DNA of 64,000 nucleotides, taken from NCBI RefSeq assembly GCF_016586355.1, contig NZ_BLYI01000062.1:62001-126000 (forward strand), given 5' to 3'. The translations under genes and the position numbers were made by a program. Position 1 is the stretch's first letter. Every line of letters starts with the position of its first letter. Of the stretch, positions 26,863 to 35,628 are shown one piece after another. The DNA comes from Anaerostipes butyraticus. GTDB taxonomy: Bacteria > Bacillota > Clostridia > Lachnospirales > Lachnospiraceae. The notes below the pieces were generated by a model. It searched no databases, was not told where the DNA came from, and saw only the letters and a program-made list of their open reading frames with translations.

Positions 26863-29565
26863 TTATTTTTCCTTTTTGATCGTCTTTTTCTTCTGCATTG
26901 CGATAACAAATACAATAAAAATGATCCATGCCGCTGCGCTGACTGCAGCCCCAATCTTAAGTCCTGGCGTTGTATAGCTTAATTCTATGGTATGGGCGCC
27001 CTTTTCTACCGGAATTCCCATATACATGCCATTTGCCTGATAGATCTTCGTTTCTTTCCCGTCAACGTATGCCTTCCAGCCGCTGGAATAAGGAACTGCC
27101 ACACAGACGATCTTTTCCCGGTCTGTTTTTATCTCTCCGAAAAAATGATTGCCGCTGTAAGAAATATGTTCCAGCGCATTCTTCTGGAGGTTCTGGATTT
27201 TTTGTATGGTGTCTTCCCGGTCTACTTCCACCAGATACAGCTGATCAAACTGGTAAGTTCCCGGTGACAGGAAATATAATTTTATCTTTTCCTTGTCTTC
27301 TGTTCCCCGGTGGTTAAGTTTTACCATATAATCTGTACGGCCGAAATAGTACGGACTGAATGTACTCTGAATATAAATCTTTTTACTGATGTCATTTTGT
27401 TTCACCCGGATTCCATCCGTACTCTTCTTTCCGCTCATGAAAATATTTCCTGTATTGCTCTGAGAATCATCGTAAACCAGATTCTTAAAGTACAGATAAG
27501 TTTCCTTATCCGGATTCGCCGGAATCGTTATCTCCGCGTATTCTTTCCCTTCCGGAGATGAAATCCGGTTTCCGGACAGTGGAATCGTTGTAACCGATGT
27601 GTTATCTGATACTTTTTCCTGTTTTACAGAGCATCCTTCGATTTCCTCCTTCAGCACGATGTTTTCCAGCATAGCCTGCTCCCTGCCGACTCCGTTCAGC
27701 GCCTCATACTGATTCTCGGTAATGTAAGTATCGTAGCTGTAGGCCAGCGGCAGCGCATATTGATTTTCATACAGACCGACCTTTCCATTCTGCTTAATTT
27801 TCTTAAATCCATACGGCACATCATTTTCCTTGGATGTAGTCATGTATTTCACCCCTGACAATGTCAGGAGCCCCATTCTCTGATCCAGGCCGTGATATTT
27901 ATCAGAATACTGCATTCCCAGCGTCTGAAAACTGTTGATGGTCTTTGAAATATTCCCCGGAGTGATGCTGTAATATCCGCTGATCGTATTCAGATTATTA
28001 TACAGTCCATAATTCTTATATTTGTATCCTTCTGCATGGACTCTGTATAAGGAATCATCCTTTATCTGATTCAGCATCTCCACCTGTTTTGCCTGCAGAG
28101 TCTCTGCCGCGGTTCCGTAATCCAGAAATTCTTTTACATATCCCTTCTGATCCATATCAAAACGGTAGTATCCGTGAACTCCTGCAGAAACCACCATCAG
28201 CACCGCTATACAAATCCGGCAGAGTTTGTTTTTATGATCCCATTCCCTGCTCTGTGCCAGCAGAAAAACAAGGAAAAATACTGCCATCAGCGCTCCTGCC
28301 AGAAGATTCCCCTGATTATTGCCCAGCAGCGATTCATTGCCGGAGAGAAGACTGATGCCGACAATGGCAATATAAAGAACAATGCCGGCGGCGATTCCTA
28401 TTTTCTGCTTCTTTGACATCAGGAAAAACCTTGGATACATCTCCGCAACCAGCAGCGCTGCAATAAAACTCAGAACAAAGCTCCAGCGGTTGCTGGCATA
28501 AGAAAATCCATTGAATGCGAAGCCGAAAATCGGAAATGCCAGCGCTATGATGCAGGCCAGAAACGCAGCCTTATATTTTTTGTGTTTCATCCTCTGAGAG
28601 AAGAGAACAAATAAGATCGCAATTCCCGCGATTGGAAGATACCCTACATTTGTATTGTTTCCCGCATTTCCATATCCGATGATGTTATCCAGCACCAGCA
28701 TATAATATTTTGCCGGATAAACGATCAAAGTTAAAAGATTCACACCATTTCCATAACGTCCATTTCCCAGAAATCCTATGACAGACGGTAAAAGAACGGC
28801 CGCCGCCATGGCAATCCCCAGTACATAATATCCGATAAACTGCCCTACCGTCAGGAAAAACTTCCTGATCCTGTCTTCTTTTACATACTCATAAAAACGA
28901 ATCCATGCATAAATCACAGAAAAGATTGTCAGCATGTACAGGAAATAATAGTTGCTCATTGCCGCTACGGCCACAGTCAGAATAAACACATAAGGTTTTT
29001 CCTTTTTATAGATCTTTTCGATTCCAAGGCAGAGCATTGGAAAATAAATCATGGAATTCAGGAAAAACGGATGCCGCAGTCCCAGGCGGAAACTGAATCC
29101 GCAAAATACATAGACCAGTGCTCCCATTACAGTGCCGAAACTTCTTTTCTTCATCTTCCTGCTGTATATGACAAAAGCCAGGCCAGCCAGATACATTCGA
29201 AGAAGAATCATAAAATTATACATCTGCTCCATATTTTTTTCCGGCACAAGCCCATACAATAAATTCAGAGGATCTCCTACTCCGTAATAGTTCAGCGTTG
29301 CAAGAATATCCGCTCCATATCCTATGCTCATATTCCACATGGGAAATTCCAGATGTCCGCTGAATAAATTGGAAACTGCCTCTCTGATCCACCGTCCGTA
29401 ACAGGTCAGCGCAGTAAAGTGCTGGCTTAGTCCGTCTTCCACTCCTGCTCCCCATATGAATCCCTTGCCTTCTTCGTAAAACGGATAAAAGGCCGCGGCA
29501 CACATAACAAGAAACATCAGCGTATAGATCAGATATACTTTCCCTCTTTTCCTTTCTTCTACCAT
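26863..29565 (-). CDS. YfhO family membrane protein
   Basis: A 900-residue protein with about twelve membrane helices, a large extracytoplasmic C-terminal domain (from about 450 to 860) and a last helix before a Lys-rich tail (KKKTIKKEK). The opening AFYPFYEEGKGFIWGAGVED and GWKAYVDGKETKIYQANG are typical of YfhO. In Bacillus and Listeria YfhO-type GT-C proteins transfer a sugar from undecaprenyl phosphate to lipoteichoic or wall teichoic acid outside the cell, working with a CsbB-type GT2 and a GtcA/GtrA flippase. Both partner types lie within 2.5 kb (29769 and 31034). Divergent from the gtrA gene. Confidence 0.88.
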   Translation of the reverse strand: MVEERKRGKVYLIYTLMFLVMCAAAFYPFYEEGKGFIWGAGVEDGLSQHFTALTCYGRWIREAVSNLFSGHLEFPMWNMSIGYGADILATLNYYGVGDPLNLLYGLVPEKNMEQMYNFMILLRMYLAGLAFVIYSRKMKKRSFGTVMGALVYVFCGFSFRLGLRHPFFLNSMIYFPMLCLGIEKIYKKEKPYVFILTVAVAAMSNYYFLYMLTIFSVIYAWIRFYEYVKEDRIRKFFLTVGQFIGYYVLGIAMAAAVLLPSVIGFLGNGRYGNGVNLLTLIVYPAKYYMLVLDNIIGYGNAGNNTNVGYLPIAGIAILFVLFSQRMKHKKYKAAFLACIIALAFPIFGFAFNGFSYASNRWSFVLSFIAALLVAEMYPRFFLMSKKQKIGIAAGIVLYIAIVGISLLSGNESLLGNNQGNLLAGALMAVFFLVFLLAQSREWDHKNKLCRICIAVLMVVSAGVHGYYRFDMDQKGYVKEFLDYGTAAETLQAKQVEMLNQIKDDSLYRVHAEGYKYKNYGLYNNLNTISGYYSITPGNISKTINSFQTLGMQYSDKYHGLDQRMGLLTLSGVKYMTTSKENDVPYGFKKIKQNGKVGLYENQYALPLAYSYDTYITENQYEALNGVGREQAMLENIVLKEEIEGCSVKQEKVSDNTSVTTIPLSGNRISSPEGKEYAEITIPANPDKETYLYFKNLVYDDSQSNTGNIFMSGKKSTDGIRVKQNDISKKIYIQSTFSPYYFGRTDYMVKLNHRGTEDKEKIKLYFLSPGTYQFDQLYLVEVDREDTIQKIQNLQKNALEHISYSGNHFFGEIKTDREKIVCVAVPYSSGWKAYVDGKETKIYQANGMYMGIPVEKGAHTIELSYTTPGLKIGAAVSAAAWIIFIVFVIAMQKKKTIKKEK

Positions 29566-29705
29566 CTCTTTTCTACTCCTTTATTTTCTCCTATTCCATA
29601 TTCTGATCAGCGATTCCTGATCCGCAGATCATACTTTCAAATTGTAGTATATCAAATTACAGTTGAAAAATCTTAAAAAATGTCTTAAGATATTAGCTAT
29701 ATTAA

Positions 29706-29734
29706 GACAAATTTCTTATATCAGGAAATTTGTC
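29706..29734. repeat. 10-base perfect inverted repeat before gtrA
   Basis: GACAAATTTC (29706-29715) and GAAATTTGTC (29725-29734), 9-base spacer, between the divergent yfhO-like and gtrA-like genes. It is 35 bases before the gtrA start and is followed by CATGTTTTTGTTTT on the plus strand. It may be an operator or a leader terminator/attenuator for the gtrA transcript. Confidence 0.55.
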
Positions 29735-29768
29735 CATGTTTTTGTTTTATAAGGAAAAGGAGTAGGTT

Positions 29769-30191
29769 ATGCTGCACGTTGTAAAAAAGCTTTATCATGA
29801 TTCACGGATCCGTTATCTGTTTTTCGGCGGATGCACCACTTTAGTGAATCTTGGACTGTTTGCGGTTTTGAAAGGCCCTCTGGGCATTGATTACCGGATC
29901 AGCAATTTCTTTTCTGTTGCCGCGGCGATCTGTTTCGCCTTTGTCGTCAACAAATTGTTTGTCTTTCAGTCCAAGACATCTTCTTTCACTGAAGGGTTTC
30001 GGGAATTTATCCGTTTTGTCCTCGGCCGTCTTGTTACCATGGCCGTAGAGGTGGGCGGCGTCCCTTTCTGCGTAGAAATTCTCCATCAGCCGGAAATGAT
30101 TGCAAAACTGGAAACTCAGGTAATTGTCACCGTTGTCAATTACTTTATCAGCAAGTTCCTGGTTTTCAAATCAACAGGCGGAAAAGTGTGA
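29769..30191 (+). CDS. GtrA/GtcA family flippase-like protein
   Basis: A 140-residue protein with four membrane helices and the GtrA signature (RYLFFGGCTTLVNLGLF near the start, NYFISKFLVFK at the end). GtrA/GtcA proteins are thought to flip undecaprenyl-phosphate sugars from the inner to the outer face for a GT-C enzyme such as YfhO or GtrC. Ribosome site AAGGAG. Its stop is 4 bases before the start of the PIG-L gene, so the two are co-transcribed. It may serve all three GtrB-like enzymes of the window, because it is the only GtrA here. Confidence 0.9.
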   Translation: MLHVVKKLYHDSRIRYLFFGGCTTLVNLGLFAVLKGPLGIDYRISNFFSVAAAICFAFVVNKLFVFQSKTSSFTEGFREFIRFVLGRLVTMAVEVGGVPFCVEILHQPEMIAKLETQVIVTVVNYFISKFLVFKSTGGKV

Positions 30192-30195
30192 CTGT

Positions 30196-30930
30196 ATGAG
30201 ATATTTTGATCGAGTACAAAAAATATTTCTGATTGCCTGCATGGTGTTTGCTTTCTTCTGCATTATGAATACAAATCCTCCTGATACAGAGGATTATGTC
30301 GATACTTCCTATCTGAATAAAATTTGTCTGGATCATGTCGACCGCATTATGATCGTTGCGCATCCGGATGATGAAAGTCTCTGGGGCGGCGCTCACCTGG
30401 CGCAGCACCGCTATTTTGTTGTATGTCTGACTAATGCAAAGACCTATAACCACCGGCGCTACTGGGAATTTAAAAATGCTATGAAGATCACCAATACGCC
30501 AAATATTATCCTGAATTATCCGGATTATGAAAATGGACACCGTATCGACTGGGCTCCATATGAAAAAGAAATCGAACAGGATATCCGGTCTCTTCTTTCT
30601 TATCGTGACTGGAAAGAAATCGTTACCCATAATCCGGATGGCGAATATGGACATCAGCATCATATTGCTGCTTCCCGCATTGTGACAAAAGTCTGCAAAG
30701 AAACTGGCCAATACGACCGTCTGCAGTATTTTGGCATTTACCAGTGGGATTTGAAAGATGTAAAAGATATTGTAACCGTTGACCGCAAATATCTTGAGAT
30801 CAAGCAAAAGATGTTCCGCCCATATTACAGAGAAAGAAACACCATCAAAAAACACCAGCTGATGCACCCTTATGAACAATGGATCAAAGCATCGGACTGG
30901 AATAACGCAAAAAGAAAGTTCCATAAATAA
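30196..30930 (+). CDS. Membrane-anchored PIG-L family deacetylase
   Basis: About 244 residues: N-terminal anchor helix (IFLIACMVFAFFCIM), then a PIG-L/LmbE fold with the metal motif AHPDDE at 55-60 and a second ligand motif GHQHH near 152. The family removes acetyl groups from N-acetylhexosamines in phosphatidylinositol, mycothiol precursors or lipid-linked sugars. I start at ATG 30196, just after the gtrA stop; an open frame back to 30124 would overlap gtrA. With one helix and its place after gtrA, it probably deacetylates a sugar outside the membrane, giving glucosamine-type decorations. The substrate is inferred. Confidence 0.85.
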   Translation: MRYFDRVQKIFLIACMVFAFFCIMNTNPPDTEDYVDTSYLNKICLDHVDRIMIVAHPDDESLWGGAHLAQHRYFVVCLTNAKTYNHRRYWEFKNAMKITNTPNIILNYPDYENGHRIDWAPYEKEIEQDIRSLLSYRDWKEIVTHNPDGEYGHQHHIAASRIVTKVCKETGQYDRLQYFGIYQWDLKDVKDIVTVDRKYLEIKQKMFRPYYRERNTIKKHQLMHPYEQWIKASDWNNAKRKFHK

Positions 30931-30933
30931 AAG

Positions 30934-30974
30934 AAAAGCGAAGAATCTATACATAACACAGATTCTTCGCTTTT
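30934..30974. terminator. Bidirectional terminator between PIG-L and GT2 genes
   Basis: Perfect 15-base stem with AAAAGCGAAGAATCT on one side, 11-base loop, T-run on the plus side and A-run before it, so it works for the plus-strand PIG-L gene and for the minus-strand GT2 gene. Confidence 0.9.
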
Positions 30975-31033
30975 TATTCTGGAAAAAGCTTCTTCATAAA
31001 TTATGATTTGCTTCATTGTCTGACAAAAAACTT

Positions 31034-31966
31034 TTATTCTTCATCAGATCCAACTATTTCCGAAATAATATACCTTGGTCTCATTTTTACTTCTTCATAA
31101 ATCTTTGAAATATAGTATCCGATCACACCGAGACTGAACATCAGAACACTGCCCACAAATAACAGCAGCAAAATGACCGTTGTAAATCCTTCTACAGCGT
31201 GTCCGGAAAAATACATATAAAGAGACTGGATACCTAACACCACCGCAACCAAAAAGAAAATAAATCCAAAAAATGTTACAATCTGCATCGGCGCCGCACT
31301 AAAAGCCGAAATATTGTTGACGGCATATTTTACCAGAGATTTGAAAGACCACTTGGATTCTCCTGCTTCTCTTTTCTGTACGTCAAACTCTACATATGTG
31401 GTCTTAAATCCAACCCAGGAAGATAAGGCGCGGAAAAAAACATTCCGTTCCGGCAGCTTCAGATATTCATCCACTACCTGTCGATCCAGAAGCTTGAAAT
31501 CAGACGCCCGGGACATATCAATGCCTGTGGCGTTGCTGATGATCTTATAGAAAGTTTTTGCAAACATCTTATAAATCGGGCTTTCTTTTCCCCTGGATGC
31601 TTTGATTCCTTCAATTACCTGAAATCCGCTTTCCCATAAACGATACATGGTTACCAGCGTCTCCGGAGGATGCTGCAGATCACAGTCCATAACTGCGACA
31701 CATGCACCTGCTGCCTGATCAAGTCCGGCAGAAATGGCCGATTCTTTTCCAAAATTCCGGGAAAAACAGACTCCTTTGACATGAGTGTTTTTCTCCTTCT
31801 GCTCCAGGATCTTATCCCATGTTCCGTCTTTTGATCCGTCATTGACAAAAATCAGCTCATAAGGAATTCTTTCCCTTTCCATAATATCACTGATTGTTTC
31901 TGTGGTTTTTTCAATCATCTGCTCTTCATTATACGATGGAAGAACAATCGATAATGTTTTATCCAT
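31034..31966 (-). CDS. CsbB/GtrB-like GT2 glycosyltransferase
   Basis: A 310-residue enzyme: FVNDGSKD near 40-47, MDCDLQHPPE as the DxD segment near 95, two C-terminal membrane helices, and the RPRYIISE tail common to GtrB/YkoT/CsbB proteins. It would charge undecaprenyl phosphate with a sugar for YfhO. It differs clearly from the two cassette enzymes (for instance DCDLQHP against DADLQDD). The gene begins 15 bases after the cdaR stop and has AAGGAG, so it is probably transcribed from the c-di-AMP cyclase operon. Ends at a shared terminator. Confidence 0.9.
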   Translation of the reverse strand: MDKTLSIVLPSYNEEQMIEKTTETISDIMERERIPYELIFVNDGSKDGTWDKILEQKEKNTHVKGVCFSRNFGKESAISAGLDQAAGACVAVMDCDLQHPPETLVTMYRLWESGFQVIEGIKASRGKESPIYKMFAKTFYKIISNATGIDMSRASDFKLLDRQVVDEYLKLPERNVFFRALSSWVGFKTTYVEFDVQKREAGESKWSFKSLVKYAVNNISAFSAAPMQIVTFFGFIFFLVAVVLGIQSLYMYFSGHAVEGFTTVILLLLFVGSVLMFSLGVIGYYISKIYEEVKMRPRYIISEIVGSDEE

Positions 31967-31981
31967 AGTTTCGTGGTCTCC

Positions 31982-33205
31982 TTATTTTACCGTAATCGTT
32001 GTGCTGACATTTCCCTTGATCGATACATTGTCAATATCCGTCAGCTGTACCTGAACTGTATGAGTTCCTTCTTTGTACAGACTCATATCAATCTTTGGAT
32101 TCAGATCTTTTGCTTTTACACCATCCACTGCAGACTGCAGTCCTGTAAGCTGAACTTCTATAGTTTCATCATCAAATGTCACATCATAATTGTCCGTATT
32201 ATTTTCCAATGTGATCTGACTGACTGGTATCTCCAATGTACGCTCTTTTTGCTTTTCAATGTTGGCACGTATCACGATATTTCCAATGTCGCTGGCATCT
32301 TTTACAAAGCTGATGCCATCTGGAAGTTTAATCTCTGATGCTTTAATCGTCTTTTCCACATCTTCCGCGCTGTTGGAAATGTCCAGTGTTGCCAGTTCAA
32401 TCTCATCAATCTTATCAAGATCATCTGCATTTCCTGTGATCTCAATCTCTTTCGGCTTATAAGTTACACTTCCCAGAATATATCCGCTCGCCGGACTTCC
32501 CTTTGTTTTAACAGTAAACGGAACTGTCTTGGTCTTGGAAAGCTGTACGTGTACATGGATCTCCTTCGTATCCAGGGTAATATCATTCTGACTGATCTCT
32601 TCCCCGTCGGAATCATAACATTTCAAGGTCTGTGTCGTCGTGACATCTTTCTTCAGTCCGCTTACATCCACTTCCGCCACAACCTCATCAATCTGACTGA
32701 TCGTGCTTTTTGGGCCTGACACCGATACCAGATTCGGGCTTGCTGTCTGATCTGTCACCGTATAACCGCTGGCAGGCTCTCCTTTGACCTTGACTGTTAC
32801 CGGGAACTGGTCACTCTTTAAGTCTTCCAGAACGATCTTAACCGTTGCGTTTCCTGTATCAATCTCCAGCTGCTCCTTATATTTGAGGGCATCCACCTGA
32901 ATTGGTATTGCATGAACATCAGACATGGAAGAAACATCCGCTGTTGCCCGGAAATCTGATTTCTTTAACTGGTCTACAATATCCTTTTTTCCCCGCACGG
33001 TAAAACTTACCGTATCCCCGTCTTCGATGGTATATGTCTGATTCAGGTCATCCAGCACCTGTTCATTCAGCATATCAACCGGTACATCGGAAAAGCTTCT
33101 TGTAATAACAGGATTGTCTACATTAATGACAAATACCCATAATAAGAACGCAAAAATAACGGAAAATATTTTCAAAACCAGGTTATTCCCTATTTTTTCT
33201 TTCAT
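31982..33205 (-). CDS. cdaR: CdaR, YbbR-domain regulator of CdaA
   Basis: A 407-residue protein with one N-terminal membrane helix (LKIFSVIFAFLLWVFVINV) and about four YbbR repeats outside the membrane; the repeated ASGYTV/ASGYIL and TKEIHVHVQLS-type strands are visible. CdaR binds and modulates the membrane diadenylate cyclase CdaA, linking c-di-AMP level to the cell envelope. Its start overlaps the end of cdaA by 23 bases. In most Firmicutes glmM comes next; here a GT2 gene takes that position. Confidence 0.93.
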   Translation of the reverse strand: MKEKIGNNLVLKIFSVIFAFLLWVFVINVDNPVITRSFSDVPVDMLNEQVLDDLNQTYTIEDGDTVSFTVRGKKDIVDQLKKSDFRATADVSSMSDVHAIPIQVDALKYKEQLEIDTGNATVKIVLEDLKSDQFPVTVKVKGEPASGYTVTDQTASPNLVSVSGPKSTISQIDEVVAEVDVSGLKKDVTTTQTLKCYDSDGEEISQNDITLDTKEIHVHVQLSKTKTVPFTVKTKGSPASGYILGSVTYKPKEIEITGNADDLDKIDEIELATLDISNSAEDVEKTIKASEIKLPDGISFVKDASDIGNIVIRANIEKQKERTLEIPVSQITLENNTDNYDVTFDDETIEVQLTGLQSAVDGVKAKDLNPKIDMSLYKEGTHTVQVQLTDIDNVSIKGNVSTTITVK

Positions 33206-34061
33206 TGCGATTCAGTCCCTTCCATAACTTAAACTTCTTGCTGCTGGTATTTTCCTCCCGCAGAACAGAAAGTTCATCTCGAAATTCCTGCGGAGCCAGG
33301 GCATGCTTGATCTTGCCGTTGACAGCAATGGAGATATCCCCTGTCTCTTCAGAAACGATAACTGTGATACTGTCAGACACCTCACTGATTCCAACCGCCG
33401 CACGGTGCCGGGTTCCCAATTCCTTTCCGATCTCCACACTGTCACTCAAAGGCAGGTAACAGGTTGCAGAAACAATCCGGTTATTTCGAATGATGACCGC
33501 GCCATCATGCAGAGGTGTATTATGTTCAAAAATATTGATCAGAAGCTGACTGCTGACTTTTCCATCGATAGGAATTCCCGTCCTTTCGTACTCACCCAGC
33601 ATAACTTCTCTCTCAATTACGATCAAAGCTCCTGTTTTCACTTTGCCCATCTCAATGGCTGCTCTGTAGATTTCCTGCAGGGTTCTGGCAGTATAGCCTT
33701 CCTTGACCTGATCTGTATCTGTGGAAAAAATATTCGCGATCCAGTTCTTTCTTCCCAGCTGTTCCAGGGCACTCCTAAGTTCCGGCTGGAATACGATCAA
33801 AACAGCCGTAATTCCCACACTCATCGTATTCGCCAAAATAAATGTGATCGTATGCAGCTGCAGAAGATAGGCTGCCAGCGCAATACAAAGCAGCAATATA
33901 ATTCCTTTTAACAATACCCACGCTCTGGTTGTCTTGATCCATTTTACAATCTGATAAAACAAAATACTGACAATCAGGATATCCAGTACATCTGTAAAAC
34001 CGATCCGGGGTATTGATAACCAATATAAATATTTTCCAACTGTATTAACAATATTGTTCAA
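33183..34061 (-). CDS. cdaA: CdaA diadenylate cyclase
   Basis: A 292-residue enzyme with two to three N-terminal membrane helices and a DAC (DisA_N) domain from about 95. The catalytic motifs DGA (186-188) and RHR (218-220) are present. It condenses two ATP to c-di-AMP, the essential second messenger for osmolyte and potassium balance and wall homeostasis. The start ATG overlaps the stop of the upstream membrane protein gene (ATGA). Confidence 0.96.
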   Translation of the reverse strand: MNNIVNTVGKYLYWLSIPRIGFTDVLDILIVSILFYQIVKWIKTTRAWVLLKGIILLLCIALAAYLLQLHTITFILANTMSVGITAVLIVFQPELRSALEQLGRKNWIANIFSTDTDQVKEGYTARTLQEIYRAAIEMGKVKTGALIVIEREVMLGEYERTGIPIDGKVSSQLLINIFEHNTPLHDGAVIIRNNRIVSATCYLPLSDSVEIGKELGTRHRAAVGISEVSDSITVIVSEETGDISIAVNGKIKHALAPQEFRDELSVLREENTSSKKFKLWKGLNRNERKNRE

Positions 34062-35035
34062 GATTCCTCTCCCTTATCATCATGCTTCTCTTTATGCTTC
34101 AAATAAAATCTCCTGGCAGGTACAATTACTTTCTTTACACTCATTTCTTCTTCCATAGAGATTTTCGGTATCGCCCTTACATAATAATAATACTCTTCAT
34201 CTTCATATTCAAAATTTTCTTCCCTGGTATAATCAATGACGCTGTACAAAAACTGCCCCGCCATAACAATCAGCAGACTTGCCAGAATCATCAGAAGCTG
34301 CGGAACGATATGGACTTCATTGTCTAAGAAATATCCTCCGGTCAGCACAGCAAATAAATACAGTCCTCCGCCTGCAAGAATTGCGATATACCATCCATAT
34401 GCGATCCAGAGCTTTCGTATTCCTGCAACCGCCGCAGTGACTATAATAAACACCAGAAGGCCCAGCATCAGCTCTTTATTCTCAGCCGTACTGCTCATGA
34501 TCAGGCTGTAAATCTGTCCCCCTTCGTTTCCGCCTCCGCTCATCTGGCGGATTCCTTCCTGTACTGTGACAGCGAAATAATAACAGCAGGATCCCATTAA
34601 AATAGCAGGAAGTCCATACAGCCCGATAAACGATCCTACAACGATCGGCAGCACTGCCGGTATATGGAAATAAAAAAGAACCGGCGTCATCAATAACAAT
34701 AATTCTGTCTTTTTAAACATTCTCTGATAAATAAGATAATACAGTCCGATCACAATCAGATATAAGATTCCAATTTCCATGGCCAGTGCGGACAGCTGAA
34801 AGGCAACAATCAGATGATATAAAAGAAAAATGACGGAAACCGGCAAAAAAATACAGGCAATTCCCAGGATCAGGAACATAAACGGCTGCGACAGCAGAGA
34901 ACCGTAGGCGTACATTTCTCCTGCCACATAAAACAGCAATGCTCCCCCGATAAATTTACCCGCAAGGCGAAGCACCCTTCCATTAGAAGAAAGAAATTTT
35001 AAAATCCGTTCTCTAAATATTAATAGTTTCTCCAT
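34058..35035 (-). CDS. Unknown polytopic membrane protein of the cdaA operon
   Basis: About 325 residues with nine or ten hydrophobic segments and a charged cytoplasmic C-terminal tail (KKVIVPARRFYLKHKEKH). I do not recognise the family. The start is put at ATG 35035, which has GGAGG nine bases upstream; the frame is open further but that would overlap the upstream gene by 80 bases. It overlaps that gene by 23 bases and cdaA by 4, so tight co-translation suggests a role in c-di-AMP signalling, as a sensor or as a membrane partner of CdaA. That role is inference. Confidence 0.75.
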   Translation of the reverse strand: MEKLLIFRERILKFLSSNGRVLRLAGKFIGGALLFYVAGEMYAYGSLLSQPFMFLILGIACIFLPVSVIFLLYHLIVAFQLSALAMEIGILYLIVIGLYYLIYQRMFKKTELLLLMTPVLFYFHIPAVLPIVVGSFIGLYGLPAILMGSCCYYFAVTVQEGIRQMSGGGNEGGQIYSLIMSSTAENKELMLGLLVFIIVTAAVAGIRKLWIAYGWYIAILAGGGLYLFAVLTGGYFLDNEVHIVPQLLMILASLLIVMAGQFLYSVIDYTREENFEYEDEEYYYYVRAIPKISMEEEMSVKKVIVPARRFYLKHKEKHDDKGEES

Positions 35036-35468
35036 CTTCCTTTTCCTCCGAAATGATTGTAGGACTGTCATCCTCCTTCTCTTTCTCTTCATAAAGCCGA
35101 AGGAGTTCTTCTAACTGCTTATCGTAAACCCTGGTTCTTACTTCTGCTTCCTGATATTCCCGTTCTGCCCTCTTCTTCGTAAAATGAATGTAAATGAGGA
35201 ACAGCAGAATATAAGAAACCAGCAGTCCCAGCAGAATCAAAGTAAGCTTATCCTGACGCAGCATGGAAAGGACCAGATCCATCTGAAAAAACGCAAGCAG
35301 AAGGATAATGCCCAGAAACGCCACCGTCAGAGCCATGCTTACTTTAATGATTTCCAGCCGGACATAGTCCTCTTTCTGATATCGATTGATATAGAAGTCT
35401 TTTCTGCCATATTCTTTTTCATAGCGGGCAAGTTCCGTCATAATCTTCACTTTCTCTTCTGAAATCAC
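35013..35468 (-). CDS. Small membrane protein with coiled-coil, first gene of the cdaA operon
   Basis: About 151 residues: a charged N-terminus, two membrane helices in hairpin form (SMALTVAFLGIILLLAFF and LTLILLGLLVSYILLFLIYI), then a Glu/Arg-rich coiled-coil tail. No family recognised. The start is unclear: GTG 35468 has GGAG at good distance, GTG 35477 has the site too close, and ATG 35441 would give a shorter form. It leads the cdaA operon behind an extended -10 promoter at 35539-35547. Confidence 0.65.
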   Translation of the reverse strand: MISEEKVKIMTELARYEKEYGRKDFYINRYQKEDYVRLEIIKVSMALTVAFLGIILLLAFFQMDLVLSMLRQDKLTLILLGLLVSYILLFLIYIHFTKKRAEREYQEAEVRTRVYDKQLEELLRLYEEKEKEDDSPTIISEEKEDGETINI

Positions 35469-35538
35469 CGATATCACTCCGTTTCATACACATTTGAAAA
35501 TGTTCTGATCTATGGACTGTCCTGTATCCAATACGGAT

Positions 35539-35547
35539 ATTATAGCA
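35539..35547 (-). promoter_or_regulatory. Extended -10 promoter of the cdaA operon
   Basis: Minus strand TGC-TATAAT (TATAAT at 35539-35544). The -35 position (about 35562-35567) is only a T-run, belonging to the tail of the NlpC/P60 terminator. An extended -10 (TGN) can replace a poor -35. Confidence 0.55.
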
Positions 35548-35563
35548 TGTAAGATAAGAAAAA

Positions 35564-35594
35564 AAAAGGCAGAACCCATGAGGTTTTGCCTTTT
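35564..35594 (-). terminator. Terminator of the NlpC/P60 gene
   Basis: Stem AAAAGGCAGAACC/GGTTTTGCCTTTT with one mismatch or wobble and a 5-base loop, followed on the minus strand by TTTTCTTATC. It lies 35 bases past the stop at 35629. Confidence 0.8.
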
Positions 35595-35628
35595 CCTTAT
35601 TATCTTTTTCTTAAATTTCTTACGAAAA

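Noticed and set aside
29640-29705. yfhO promoter on the minus strand (TATACT element)
   Set aside because: No -35 at an acceptable distance could be found.
30166-30954. Open frame of 262 codons on the minus strand
   Set aside because: It is the antisense of the PIG-L gene, which has the catalytic motifs and a ribosome site.
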